Positions 41,965 to 50,131 of a stretch of DNA of 64,000 nt are shown piece by piece (the stretch's first letter is position 1; every line of letters starts with the position of its first letter). This DNA is from Xylophilus sp. Leaf220 (GTDB lineage: Bacteria; Pseudomonadota; Gammaproteobacteria; Burkholderiales; Burkholderiaceae_C). The notes beneath the pieces were generated by a model, which was given only the letters and a program-made list of their open reading frames with translations, was not told where the DNA came from and searched no databases. The position numbers and the translations under genes were made by a program. The stretch is from positions 28,399 through 92,398 of the forward strand of contig NZ_LMKO01000024.1 in the NCBI RefSeq assembly GCF_001421705.1. The letters run 5' to 3'.

Positions 41965-42738
41965 TCATGCTCCCATGTAGGCGGCCTGGACCCGCGGGTC
42001 GTCCAGCACCTCGGACGGCGCGCCCTGGGCCAGCAACTTGCCGGTATCCATCACCAGCATCCGGTCTACCAGGCGCGAGAGCGCATGCAGGTTGTGCTCG
42101 ACGATGACGAAGCCGATGCCGCGCGCATGCAGTTCGCGGATGCGCTCCGAGATCTGCTCGATCAGCACCGGGTTGACGCCCGCGTACGGCTCGTCCAGCA
42201 GCACGCAGCGCGGCTGCAGCATCAGGATGCGGCCCAGCTCCAGCAGCTTCTTCTGGCCGCCCGAGAGCTGCCCGGCCGCGGTGCCGGCCACCGCGTCCAA
42301 GCGCAGGAAACGCAGCCATTCCCAGGCGCGCTCGGTGTTCTCCTGCTCGGCGCGGCGCACGGTGGCGCGCCGCAGCAGCAGCGCGGCCAGCGATTCGCCG
42401 GGCTGGTCCCAGGGTGCGGCCAGCATGTTCTCCAGCACCGTCAGGTGGCGGAACTCGCGCGGCACCTGGAAGGTGCGCATCAGCCCCAGCCGGGCCCGCC
42501 GCACCGCGCGCATGCCGTCGAGCGAGCGGCCTTCGTACGACACGCTGCCGGCCGCCTGCGGCATGAAGCCGCTCAGCACCGAGAACAGGGTGCTCTTGCC
42601 CGCGCCGTTGGGGCCGATCAGCCCGGTGAGCCGGGTGGTGTCGATCTCCAGCGTCAGGCCGTCGAGGACGGTGTTGCTGCCGTAGCGCAGCACGATGTCG
42701 CGTGCCGCGAGGATGGTCGGTCGGGCGGCATCAGTCAC
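41965..42738 (-). CDS. livG: Branched-chain amino acid-type ABC transporter ATPase LivG
   Basis: A 257-residue ATPase. Walker A is GPNGAGKST, the signature is LSGGQKKLLELGRILM, and Walker B is RCVLLDEPYAGVNP. The LivG C-terminal tail (LAQGAPSEVLDDPRVQAAYM) is conserved. It starts with a GTG at 42738, inside the last codons of livM (8-nt overlap). It couples to the permease as a LivF/LivG heterodimer. Confidence 0.93.
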   Translation of the reverse strand: MTDAARPTILAARDIVLRYGSNTVLDGLTLEIDTTRLTGLIGPNGAGKSTLFSVLSGFMPQAAGSVSYEGRSLDGMRAVRRARLGLMRTFQVPREFRHLTVLENMLAAPWDQPGESLAALLLRRATVRRAEQENTERAWEWLRFLRLDAVAGTAAGQLSGGQKKLLELGRILMLQPRCVLLDEPYAGVNPVLIEQISERIRELHARGIGFVIVEHNLHALSRLVDRMLVMDTGKLLAQGAPSEVLDDPRVQAAYMGA

Positions 42739-43618
42739 GCTTGATCCCCAGCAGCCCCTGGGGCCGGAAACGGATGAACAGGATCAGGGCCAGCCCGATG
42801 ACGCCCAGCCGCGCGCTGGACATCGCCACCTCGGAGATGCCCGGCAGCACGTCGCGCGCCACCCGCGAGCCCTCCAGCACCGCCAGCAGCAGGAAGGCCC
42901 CCACCACCGCGCCGCGCAGCCGGCCGACGCCGCCCATGATCATCGCCATCCACACCTGGAAGGTGACGATCGGAACGAACTGCTCGGGCGTCACGAAGCC
43001 GATGTAGTGGGCGTAGAAGCTGCCGGCCAGGCCCGCGATGGCCGCGCCCAGCATCAGCACCTGCGTCTTGAAGCGCGCCGGGTTCTTGCCGAGCGCCAGC
43101 AGCGCGGTCTCGTCGTCGCGGATCGCCTGGATCAGCCGCCCGTAGGGGCTGCGCACGATGGCGCGCATCAGCCACACCACCCCGGCGCAGGCCGCCACCA
43201 GCACCACGGCCAGGGCCACGTCGGCACCGGCCGGGCCGGTCCAGCCGGCGAACAGCTTGGGCACCCCGGCGATGCCCTGGTTGCCGTTGGTGAACTGCTT
43301 CTCGCTGACGATCACCAGCCGCACGATCTCGGAGAACCCCAGCGTCACGATCGCCAGGTAGTCGTCCCGCAGCCGCAGTGCCACCCGGCCGATCGGCCAG
43401 GCCAGCAGCGCGGGAACCACGATGCCGATGGCGAAGCCGGTCCACGCCGGCCAGCCCTGGCGCGCGGTGCAGATCGCGGTGGCGTAGGCGCCCAGTGCGA
43501 AGAATCCGACGTAGCCGAAATTGATCAGCCCGGTGAACCCGTACTGGAAGTTGAGGCCCAGCGTGAGCAGTACGTAGACCAGCGCGGTGATCGCGATGGC
43601 CAGCAGGTAGGCTTCCAT
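42731..43618 (-). CDS. livM: ABC permease LivM
   Basis: A 295-residue inner-membrane permease with about nine hydrophobic segments. The LivM/LivH signature (GLNFQYGFTGLINFGYVGFF) and the coupling region EIVRLVIVSEKQFTNGNQGI are present. The ATG at 43618 shares its last base with the livH stop codon. It ends in the cytoplasm with RFRPQGLLGIKRD. Its length is that of LivM forms lacking the N-terminal extension. Confidence 0.93.
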   Translation of the reverse strand: MEAYLLAIAITALVYVLLTLGLNFQYGFTGLINFGYVGFFALGAYATAICTARQGWPAWTGFAIGIVVPALLAWPIGRVALRLRDDYLAIVTLGFSEIVRLVIVSEKQFTNGNQGIAGVPKLFAGWTGPAGADVALAVVLVAACAGVVWLMRAIVRSPYGRLIQAIRDDETALLALGKNPARFKTQVLMLGAAIAGLAGSFYAHYIGFVTPEQFVPIVTFQVWMAMIMGGVGRLRGAVVGAFLLLAVLEGSRVARDVLPGISEVAMSSARLGVIGLALILFIRFRPQGLLGIKRD

Positions 43619-44499
43619 CAGCGCACCCCCTGCACACGGTTGAAGAGGCCCTGCGGCCGCCACAGCAGCACCAGCAGCATCACGACGTACGACAGCGCGA
43701 TCTTGTAGGTGAAGCCGACGAAGGGCGTCGACAGCTCCTGGAACACGCCCAGGCAGATCGCGCCCAGCACCGCCCCCAGCGGATTGCCCAGGCCACCGAT
43801 CACCGCGGCAGAGAAAGCCGGCAACAGCAGGTCGGCACCCGCCTCGGGGCTGACCTGCGTCTTCAGCCCGAGCGCCAGGCCCGCCACGCCGCAGATGACG
43901 CCCGACAGCAGCCACATCCGGGCCATCGCGGCGCGGCTGTCGATGCCCACGACGCGGGCCAGGTCCATGTCGTCGGCGATCGCCCGCATCGTGCGGCCGG
44001 CGCTGGTGAAGCGCAGCAGCGAGAACACCAGCGCCATGCACACCACCGAGAACAGCGCCACCAGCGCATCGACCGGGTTGACCACCAGCGGGCCCCAGCG
44101 CAGCGCGCGCATCAGCGGCACGTCGAACAGCTGGATCTCGTGGCCGAAGCCCAGGCCCATGGCGGCGCGCAGCACGAATCCCAGGCCGATGGAGGTGAGC
44201 AGGAGCGCCAGGCCGTGGCGGCGCAGGAGCGGCTGGAAGGCCAGCTTCCAGCTGAGCCAGGAGCCCAGCGCGCCCGTGGCCGCCCCGCCGGCCAGCGAGG
44301 CCGCGATCGAGCCGCCCGACGCCCGGTGCGCCAGCAGCGCGCCGAAGGCGCCGAGCGAGACGAAGTCGCCCACCGCCGCATTCGGGAACCGCGCCACGCC
44401 GAAGACCAGCGTCACCGCCAGGGCCGGCAGCGCGATCAAGAGGCCCTCGGCCAGGCCGTTGAGCGCCAGGTTGGCGTAGTCGTACCAGAGAAGGTCCAC
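43618..44499 (-). CDS. livH: ABC permease LivH
   Basis: A 293-residue inner-membrane permease with several hydrophobic helices and the family motif ARFPNAAVGDFVSLGAFG. The EAA-like coupling loop is GRTMRAIADDMDLARVVGID. It follows the binding-protein gene by 16 nt and shares its stop codon region with livM. It forms the membrane channel with LivM. Confidence 0.92.
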   Translation of the reverse strand: MDLLWYDYANLALNGLAEGLLIALPALAVTLVFGVARFPNAAVGDFVSLGAFGALLAHRASGGSIAASLAGGAATGALGSWLSWKLAFQPLLRRHGLALLLTSIGLGFVLRAAMGLGFGHEIQLFDVPLMRALRWGPLVVNPVDALVALFSVVCMALVFSLLRFTSAGRTMRAIADDMDLARVVGIDSRAAMARMWLLSGVICGVAGLALGLKTQVSPEAGADLLLPAFSAAVIGGLGNPLGAVLGAICLGVFQELSTPFVGFTYKIALSYVVMLLVLLWRPQGLFNRVQGVR

Positions 44500-44515
44500 G
44501 GTGCGGCCCCGTCGC

Positions 44516-45739
44516 TCAGATGGCGTAGGCCGCCGACCACTTGCCGGCGCGGATCACGAATGCGGCGAAGGTCGGGTCGACATCGTTCTCGGCGTCGAAA
44601 TCGATGTTCGACGAGGCGCCGACGTAGTTGACCGCCTTCTTCTGGTCGAGCAGCTTCTTGCCGGCCACGAAGCCGTCGACCGGCTGGCCGTTGCCTGTGG
44701 TGACCGCATGGATCTTGGCCACGATCGCCTGGATATCGGCACCCGGGCCGGCGGCCTCGATGGCCAGCGCCAGCACCTGGACCATGTCGTAGCACATGGC
44801 GGCGTAGACGTTGCTCTCGGGCGCCTGCTTCATCGCCAGCGCGTACTGCCGGGCATAGCGGGCGTAGGCGCCGCTCTTGTCGTTGACCACCGATTCCACC
44901 ACCACGATGCCTTCTGCCACCTCGGGCGTGACCGCCTTGATGAAGTCCACGTTGGCGCCGAAGCCCGGGATGATCCACTTCATCGGCGTGCCGAGCTGCG
45001 CCCACTCGCGGACGATGGCGCTGGCGTCGGGCACGTAGGCCGACAGGATGATGCCGTCGGGCCGCGAGCGCAGCACCTGCTGCAGCTCCGAGCGGTAGCT
45101 GGGCCGGTTGGGCTCGTACAGCACGAAATCGGTCAGCTTGCCGCCGTCGGCCGTCCACACCTTGCGGAAACCCTCGGCATGCGGCGCCAGCGCCGGGTTG
45201 TTCTGCGCCATCACCGCCGGCCGGGTCAGGCCCTCCTTGCGGGCGGCGGTGGCGAAGGCCTTGCTGAGATGCTTGGAGCTGCCCTGGTAGCGGAACGCCA
45301 TCTTCCGGGCGTTGACCTTCGGGTCGGCCAGCGCCACCGCGCCCGAGGTGTGCATCAGGATGGCGTCGGCCGCGTTGGTCATCGGCAGCACCGCCAGCGA
45401 CACGCCCGAGGCCCAGGTCCCGAGGATCGCCTGAACCTTGTTGACCTCGAGCAGCTTCTTGGCGGCGAGCACCGCGGCCGTCGGGCTGGTCTGGTCGTCC
45501 TCGGGGAACACCTCGAGCTTGCGGCCGGCGGCGCCGCCCGCGGCATTGACCTCGGCCGCCGAGATCAGGATGGCCTGCTGCATGCCGCTGCCGAAGTTGG
45601 CGCCGCCGCCGGTGATGGGGTTGAGCGCACCGATGCGGAAGGTGGCCGACGCGGGCGCCGCGGCCCACGACCGGGTGCCTTGCAGCAGAGCGCCGATGGC
45701 GCCGGCCACCAGGATTTGACGACGATCGAGAGTTTTCAC
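44516..45739 (-). CDS. livK: Periplasmic substrate-binding protein of the liv-type transporter, probable Tat substrate
   Basis: A 407-residue Leu/Ile/Val-type binding protein (Peripla_BP_6). The export signal begins MKTLDRRQILVAGAIGALLQ with a twin arginine, so Tat export of a folded protein is likely. The mature domain has IGALNPITGGGANFGSGMQQ, then AILISAAEVNAAGG and the ligand-pocket region RYQGSSKHLSKAFAT. I chose a GTG at 45739 because GGAG lies 8 nt upstream; an ATG at 45760 lacks any ribosome site. It is the first gene of the operon livK-H-M-G-F-GAF-amidohydrolase. Confidence 0.9.
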   Translation of the reverse strand: MKTLDRRQILVAGAIGALLQGTRSWAAAPASATFRIGALNPITGGGANFGSGMQQAILISAAEVNAAGGAAGRKLEVFPEDDQTSPTAAVLAAKKLLEVNKVQAILGTWASGVSLAVLPMTNAADAILMHTSGAVALADPKVNARKMAFRYQGSSKHLSKAFATAARKEGLTRPAVMAQNNPALAPHAEGFRKVWTADGGKLTDFVLYEPNRPSYRSELQQVLRSRPDGIILSAYVPDASAIVREWAQLGTPMKWIIPGFGANVDFIKAVTPEVAEGIVVVESVVNDKSGAYARYARQYALAMKQAPESNVYAAMCYDMVQVLALAIEAAGPGADIQAIVAKIHAVTTGNGQPVDGFVAGKKLLDQKKAVNYVGASSNIDFDAENDVDPTFAAFVIRAGKWSAAYAI

Positions 45740-45938
45740 GCATTGCTCCAGAGAAGACATGCGGCAAATTACAGGGCCTGCCGATTCATTCGTCTAACGC
45801 ATTCTGCAAATGGGGCACAGCAATTGCATGAATAGCGCCGCCATGCACTCCGAACTTGATAATCCAACCTCAATATGGCCTGCGGAAACCGCCACTGCGC
45901 TCGTCCCGCAGGGCCGCCGGCGCGGCACGTTCCAGGGC
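45740..45938. promoter_or_regulatory. Divergent livK/lysR control region
   Basis: This 199-bp region separates the divergent LysR gene and liv operon. TGCAA (45806-45810) and TTGCA (45824-45828) form a short spaced inverted repeat. The interval is relatively AT-rich around 45768-45870 for this window. LysR-type proteins commonly regulate a divergent target from such a region, and the regulator may have extra N-terminal codons here. Confidence 0.45.
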
Positions 45939-46874
45939 ATGGACCTCAACCTCCTGCGGGTCTTCGCGGCGTTGATCAGCGAGCAGAGCGTGACCCGCGC
46001 GGGCGGCGTGCTGTGCATCTCGCAGTCGGCGGTCAGCAACTCGCTGCAGCGGCTGCGCGGCGCGCTCGACGACGTGCTGTTCGAGCGCACCGCCACCGGC
46101 ATCCGGCCCACCAGCCGCGGCCAGGAACTGTGGGAGCAATTGAAGCCGCACTACCTGGCGATCGAGAAGACGCTGAGCCCGGCGGCGTTCGCGCCGATGA
46201 CCTACGAGGGCACCTTCACCATCGCGATGTCCGACTACACCGTCGAGCGCGTCATGCCGCGGCTGAGCGCGCATCTGGAACGCCACGCGCCCCTGGTGCA
46301 GGTCAAGCTGGTGCCCTACAGCGTCGCCAACATGTTCCCGATGTTCGAGCGCGAAGGCATCGACCTGGCCATCGGCGCCAACCTCGACGATGCGCAGAGC
46401 TCCCACGGCCTGCGCGCCGAGACGCTGTGGCCGATCCACTCGCGCTGCCTGATGCGCCGGGGCCATCCGCTGGCGCAGGGCCCGCTGGCGGTCGACACTT
46501 TTCTGGCGGCCCGCCACCTCGACGTCTGCCTGCCCGGCATGACCATGCCGCTCTACGACAGCCTGCTGCAGACCCACGGACTGCAGCGCAACCTGGTCGT
46601 CACCCTCAACCACTACACCCAGGCCCTGGCGGTGCTGGCCGCGTCTGACTGCATCGCGGTGCTGCCCGTCTCGCTGCTGGACTTGAGCGCGTATGCCTCG
46701 AAGCTGTGCCAGCGCGAAGCCCCGATCCCGATGCCGGTGCGCCCGCTGGGCCTGATCTGGCACCAGCGCCACGGCACGAGTGCGCCGCACGTGTGGCTGC
46801 GGGAGACGCTGTCGCAGCTGTTCTGCCATCCGGGGATGCCGGTGCGGGATGCACTGCCTGCCGACGGCCGCTGA
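45939..46874 (+). CDS. LysR-family transcriptional regulator
   Basis: A 311-residue regulator. The winged helix-turn-helix occupies ~1-65 (MDLNLLRVFAALISEQSVTR, then ISQSAVSNSLQRLRGAL). The effector domain covers ~90-300. In the NodD/SyrM-like subgroup the start MDLNLLRVF is standard, so the ATG at 45939 is used; in-frame ATGs at 45810, 45828 and 45843 would give an unusual leader. The target is probably the divergent liv/amidohydrolase operon. The inducer is unknown. Confidence 0.88.
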   Translation: MDLNLLRVFAALISEQSVTRAGGVLCISQSAVSNSLQRLRGALDDVLFERTATGIRPTSRGQELWEQLKPHYLAIEKTLSPAAFAPMTYEGTFTIAMSDYTVERVMPRLSAHLERHAPLVQVKLVPYSVANMFPMFEREGIDLAIGANLDDAQSSHGLRAETLWPIHSRCLMRRGHPLAQGPLAVDTFLAARHLDVCLPGMTMPLYDSLLQTHGLQRNLVVTLNHYTQALAVLAASDCIAVLPVSLLDLSAYASKLCQREAPIPMPVRPLGLIWHQRHGTSAPHVWLRETLSQLFCHPGMPVRDALPADGR

Positions 46875-46892
46875 TCGAGCATCGGCACCTCG

Positions 46893-46913
46893 AAGATCGA
46901 TCTTTCGATCGAA
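46893..46913. promoter_or_regulatory. Two abutting palindromes upstream of the SDR gene
   Basis: A perfect 12-bp palindrome AAGATCGATCTT (46893-46904) abuts TTCGATCGAA (46904-46913), itself a perfect 10-bp palindrome. They lie 20-40 bp after the LysR stop and ~140 bp before the SDR start. The arrangement resembles a tandem operator, but the bound regulator is unknown. Confidence 0.4.
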
Positions 46914-47054
46914 CAACGTAGACACCTGCCTTTGTCTCCGGCCCTGTAGGCCCGGCGACAGGCCGCGCCGGGCATCCGCCGTACAGTGCCTCGCACCGAG
47001 CGCCGCCCGCCGAGGCGGTGGCGCACTCCCCTATCCACACCGAAAGACACCTCC

Positions 47055-47966
47055 ATGACCCTCGATTTCACCGGCCGCGTGGCCATCGTCACCGGCGCGG
47101 GCGGCGGGCTCGGCCGCCAGCATGCGTTGGCCCTGGCCGCGCGCGGCGCGAAGGTGCTGGTCAACGATCTGGGTGGCGCGGTGGACGGCCAGGGCGGCTC
47201 GGTCTCGGCGGCGCAGAAGGTGGTCGACGAGATCGTGGCGGCCGGCGGCCAGGCGATCGCCAACGGCGCCTCGGTGACCGACGCCGAGGCGGTGCAGGCG
47301 ATGGTGCAGCAGGCGGTCGATGCCTGGGGCCGGGTCGACGTGCTGGTCAACAACGCCGGCATCCTGCGCGACAAGAGCTTCGCCAAGATGGACATCGCCG
47401 ACTTCCGGCTGGTGGTCGACGTGCACCTGATGGGCGCGGTGCACTGCACCAAGGCCGTCTGGCCGGTGATGGCGGCGCAGAAGCACGGGCGCATCGTGAT
47501 GACCACCTCGTCCTCGGGCCTGTACGGCAACTTCGGCCAGAGCAACTACGGCGCCGCCAAGATGGCGCTGGTCGGCCTGATGCAGACCCTGAGCATCGAA
47601 GGCGAGAAGCACGGCATCCGCGTCAACTGCCTGGCCCCCACCGCCGCCACCCGCATGACCGAGGGCCTGATGCCGCGCGAGGTGCTGGCCGCCCTGGACC
47701 CGGCCGCCGTGGTGCCGGCGATGCTGGTGCTGGCCTCCGACGACGCGCCCAACCGCACGGTGCTCTGCGCCGGGGCCGGCAGCTTCGAGGCGGCGCACAT
47801 CACGCTGACGCAGGGGATCTACGTGGGGACCGGGGCGGATGCGGCGGAGCAGTTGGCCGCGCGACTGGCGCAGGTGACGGACCGGGCGGGGGAGCAGGTG
47901 CCGATGAGCGGGGCGGCGCAGGGAACGGTGGAGGTGGGAAAAGCTGTCGCAGCAGGTGCGAACTGA
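47055..47966 (+). CDS. SDR-family dehydrogenase (3-hydroxyacyl-CoA dehydrogenase/HSD17B4-like)
   Basis: A 303-residue NAD(P)-dependent short-chain dehydrogenase. The cofactor motif is TGAGGGLG near residue 13, LVNNAG follows, and the active site is the Ser of TTSSSG with Tyr165 and Lys169 in SNYGAAK. The insert NDLGGAVDGQGGSVSAAQKV after the second strand is the mark of the hydroxyacyl-CoA dehydrogenase domain of multifunctional enzyme type 2. A role in beta-oxidation of unusual acyl chains is therefore likely. The ATG at 47055 matches the family; an upstream ATG at 46986 gives a nonconserved leader. Confidence 0.88.
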   Translation: MTLDFTGRVAIVTGAGGGLGRQHALALAARGAKVLVNDLGGAVDGQGGSVSAAQKVVDEIVAAGGQAIANGASVTDAEAVQAMVQQAVDAWGRVDVLVNNAGILRDKSFAKMDIADFRLVVDVHLMGAVHCTKAVWPVMAAQKHGRIVMTTSSSGLYGNFGQSNYGAAKMALVGLMQTLSIEGEKHGIRVNCLAPTAATRMTEGLMPREVLAALDPAAVVPAMLVLASDDAPNRTVLCAGAGSFEAAHITLTQGIYVGTGADAAEQLAARLAQVTDRAGEQVPMSGAAQGTVEVGKAVAAGAN

Positions 47967-48006
47967 ACAGTCGTACGGCCTTCTCCTGCACTCGTCATCG
48001 AAACAC

Positions 48007-48035
48007 TTGAGCTAACGTACGCAAAAACGTACGAT
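48007..48035 (+). promoter_or_regulatory. yefM-yoeB promoter with two CGTACG operators
   Basis: A -35 TTGAGC (48007-48012), a 17-base spacer and -10 TACGAT (48030-48035) make a good sigma-70 promoter. Two CGTACG hexamers (48016-48021 and 48028-48033) are 12 bp apart centre to centre, one in the spacer and one over the -10. E. coli yefM-yoeB has the same plan with TGTACA cores. Binding of the antitoxin or complex here would block the promoter. Confidence 0.75.
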
Positions 48036-48055
48036 AGGCGGTTCAAGGAATCCCC

Positions 48056-48298
48056 ATGACGACCCTGACCGCCAGTGAAGCACGCGCCAATCTCTATCGT
48101 CTGATCGACGAGACTGCCGAGTCGCACCAACCGATCCATATCGCGGGCAAGCGCGGCGGTGCCGTACTGGTCGCCAGCGAGGATTGGCAGGCGATCCAGG
48201 AAACACTGCACCTGCTGTCTGTCCCTGGAATGCGGGAATCGATCAAAGCGGGGATGGCCGAACCCCTGGCGGATAGCGCCAAGGAACTCGACTGGTGA
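48056..48298 (+). CDS. yefM: Antitoxin of the YefM/Phd family
   Basis: An 80-residue antitoxin that neutralises YoeB and represses the operon. The N-terminal DNA-binding fold (MTTLTASEARANLYRLIDET) and the following strand pair (HIAGKRGGAVLVASEDWQAI) match YefM/Phd. The C-terminal segment (RESIKAGMAEPLADSAKELD) is the disordered toxin-binding part. The last codons overlap the toxin GTG by 4 nt, as in most such pairs. Promoter and operator lie just upstream. Confidence 0.93.
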   Translation: MTTLTASEARANLYRLIDETAESHQPIHIAGKRGGAVLVASEDWQAIQETLHLLSVPGMRESIKAGMAEPLADSAKELDW

Positions 48299-48558
48299 AT
48301 TGGCAGATCGTTTTCAGCAGACATGCGCTGAAGGATGCCAAGAAACTGGCGGCTACCGGCCTGAAACCCAAGGCACAGGACCTGCTGGGCGTGTTGGCAA
48401 CAGACCCTTTCCGTAATCCGCCGCCTTATGAAAAGCTGGTCGGGGATCTGGCGGGTGCGTATTCGCGGCGCATCAATATCCAGCATCGCCTGGTGTACGA
48501 AGTCATCGCGCAAGAGCACACGGTTCGGGTGCTACGGATGTGGACCCATTACGAGTGA
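48295..48558 (+). CDS. yoeB: YoeB-type mRNA interferase toxin
   Basis: An 87-residue Txe/YoeB toxin that cleaves mRNA at the ribosomal A site. Catalytic residues correspond to E. coli YoeB: Glu46 (PPPYEKL), Arg65 (IQHRLVYE) and His85-Tyr86 (MWTHYE). Signature segments SRRINIQHRLVYEV and VRVLRMWTHYE are intact, so the toxin looks active. It starts with a GTG overlapping yefM, which keeps its yield below that of the antitoxin. It ends only 18 bp from the convergent MocR gene. Confidence 0.94.
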   Translation: MNWQIVFSRHALKDAKKLAATGLKPKAQDLLGVLATDPFRNPPPYEKLVGDLAGAYSRRINIQHRLVYEVIAQEHTVRVLRMWTHYE

Positions 48559-48576
48559 CGCACCAATACGACCACC

Positions 48577-50028
48577 TCACCCACCCCGCACCGCATCCCG
48601 CATCTTCTCGAACGCCCGCCAGAACTCCGCCTCCTGCGTATTCGCGAAATTGATCCGCATCAGCGTGCTCGGCGCGCGGGTGGCGTGGAACAGCGCCCCC
48701 GGCGCCAGCAGCCAGCCGTCGTCCAGCATGCGCTGGGCCAGGATGTCGGTGTCCACCCCCGTATCCACCCAGCCGAAGATGCCCATCGGCTCGGCGACGA
48801 AGCGGCAGCCGGCCGCCTGGGCCAGCTTGACGCTGCGGCTGCGGGCGGTGTCCAGCCGGACGCGGACGCGCTGGGCGTGGCGGCGCAGCTGGCCCTGCTC
48901 GATGCAGATGGCCATGGCTTTCTCCAGTAGCGACGGGGTGGTGAGGGTGGCGAGCAGCTTGGTGTCGAGCATCCGCTCCAGCAAGTCCGGCGGCGCGGCC
49001 AGGAAGCCGATGCGCCAGTTGGGCGCCAGGATCTTGGCGAAGCCGCCCACGTAGAGGGTGCGGCGCAGGCCGTCGAGCGCGGTGACGCGGGTGGCGTGTT
49101 CGGGGGCGATATGGCCGTAGGTGTCGTCCTCGACGATGTGGAAGTCGTGCTTGGCGCTCAGCTCCAGCAGCCGGTGGGCGCTGCCGGGCGAGAGGCAGTA
49201 GCCGGTCGGGTTGTGGAACACGCTGACGCTGACGAAGAGGCGCGGCGCGTGGGCCTCGCAATAACGGGCCATCACCTCCAGGTCGGGGCCGGCGGCGTTG
49301 CGGGGCACCGGCAGCACCCGCATGCCGAGCGAGGCGAGCCGCGCGAACTCGACCGACCAGCCGGGCTCCTCCACCATCACCGGATCGCCCGCCTTCAGCA
49401 GGGTGCGGCTGACGATGTCGAGCGCATGGGTGGCGCCGACGGTGGTCATGATCTGCGCGGGCGGCGCCTCGATGCCGATCTGCGCCAGGCGGCGCGAGAG
49501 CACGTCGCGCAGGCCCGCGTCGCCCAGCGGCTCGCCGTACTGCAGCGCACTGCGGGCCCAGGCGGCGCTGGCGACCACCTTGCGCACCGCGGCGGGCAGC
49601 GCGGGCAGATCCAGCCAGTCGGGCGGCATCACGCCCGAGCCGGGCTGGGCACGGCCCGAGGGCGTGTGGAACATGCCGCGGATCAGGGCGGTAGCCTGCA
49701 TCGGCGAGGCATGGAGCGGGCGCAGCGGCTGCGCGGCCTCTGCTATGTTTTTCGTAGCTGAAGGCCGGCCCGTATCGCCGGCCCCGGGCCGTTTGGGCCC
49801 CGAATCCCGCACGAAGAAGCCGCGCTGGCGCTGCGCCTCCACCAGGCCCTGGGCCAGCAGCAGGTCGTAGGCGGCGACCACCGTGTGCGGGCTCACGCCC
49901 TGCTGGCGGGCGCATTCGCGCACCGAGGGCAGGCGGGCGCCGGGCACCAGCAGGCCGGAGCGCACCCGCTCGGCCAGGCGTCCGGCCAGTTGTTCGGTGA
50001 GGGTCTGGGTGGGAGTGCGGGTGAGCAT
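48577..50028 (-). CDS. MocR-family regulator (GntR helix-turn-helix fused to aminotransferase-like domain)
   Basis: A 483-residue MocR/PdxR-type regulator. Residues ~8-75 are a GntR winged helix (LPSVRECARQQGVSPHTVVA). Residues ~130-475 are a fold-type I aminotransferase domain that binds PLP (FHNPTGYCLSP, LYVGGFAKILAPNWRIG with the lysine). Residues ~81-97 of the linker are encoded by a dispersed palindromic repeat in sense orientation. The ATG at 50028 gives the normal N-terminus; an in-frame ATG at 50088 is possible. It is divergent from the LysE and EamA transporter genes, its likely targets. Confidence 0.88.
   Translation of the reverse strand: MLTRTPTQTLTEQLAGRLAERVRSGLLVPGARLPSVRECARQQGVSPHTVVAAYDLLLAQGLVEAQRQRGFFVRDSGPKRPGAGDTGRPSATKNIAEAAQPLRPLHASPMQATALIRGMFHTPSGRAQPGSGVMPPDWLDLPALPAAVRKVVASAAWARSALQYGEPLGDAGLRDVLSRRLAQIGIEAPPAQIMTTVGATHALDIVSRTLLKAGDPVMVEEPGWSVEFARLASLGMRVLPVPRNAAGPDLEVMARYCEAHAPRLFVSVSVFHNPTGYCLSPGSAHRLLELSAKHDFHIVEDDTYGHIAPEHATRVTALDGLRRTLYVGGFAKILAPNWRIGFLAAPPDLLERMLDTKLLATLTTPSLLEKAMAICIEQGQLRRHAQRVRVRLDTARSRSVKLAQAAGCRFVAEPMGIFGWVDTGVDTDILAQRMLDDGWLLAPGALFHATRAPSTLMRINFANTQEAEFWRAFEKMRDAVRGG
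49741..49785 (-). repeat. Dispersed palindromic repeat, copy E, inside the MocR gene
   Basis: Read leftward it gives GGGGCCGGCGATACGGGCCG, then GCCTTCAGCTACGAAAAACATAGCA in two parts: the GC-rich palindrome, then CAGCTA and ATAGCA. It is the same order as copies A-D. It stays in frame within the MocR linker (residues 81-97, PGAGDTGRPSATKNIA). The other four copies are intergenic. Confidence 0.65.
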
Positions 50029-50090
50029 GCTGCGGAGATACGTGTGCCAGTGGAACAGCCGATACAGACGAGATGATTGATCGGTCATCT

Positions 50091-50100
50091 GTACCGGTAC
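50091..50100. promoter_or_regulatory. GTACCGGTAC palindrome in the MocR/LysE intergenic region
   Basis: A perfect 10-bp palindrome lies midway between the divergent MocR (start 50028) and LysE (start 50132) genes, with CT and TG extending it on either side. It is a candidate MocR operator. MocR proteins often use direct rather than inverted repeats, so the assignment is tentative. Confidence 0.4.
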
Positions 50101-50131
50101 TGTGATGGCTGCGCACTTTAAAGTAGCGGCC

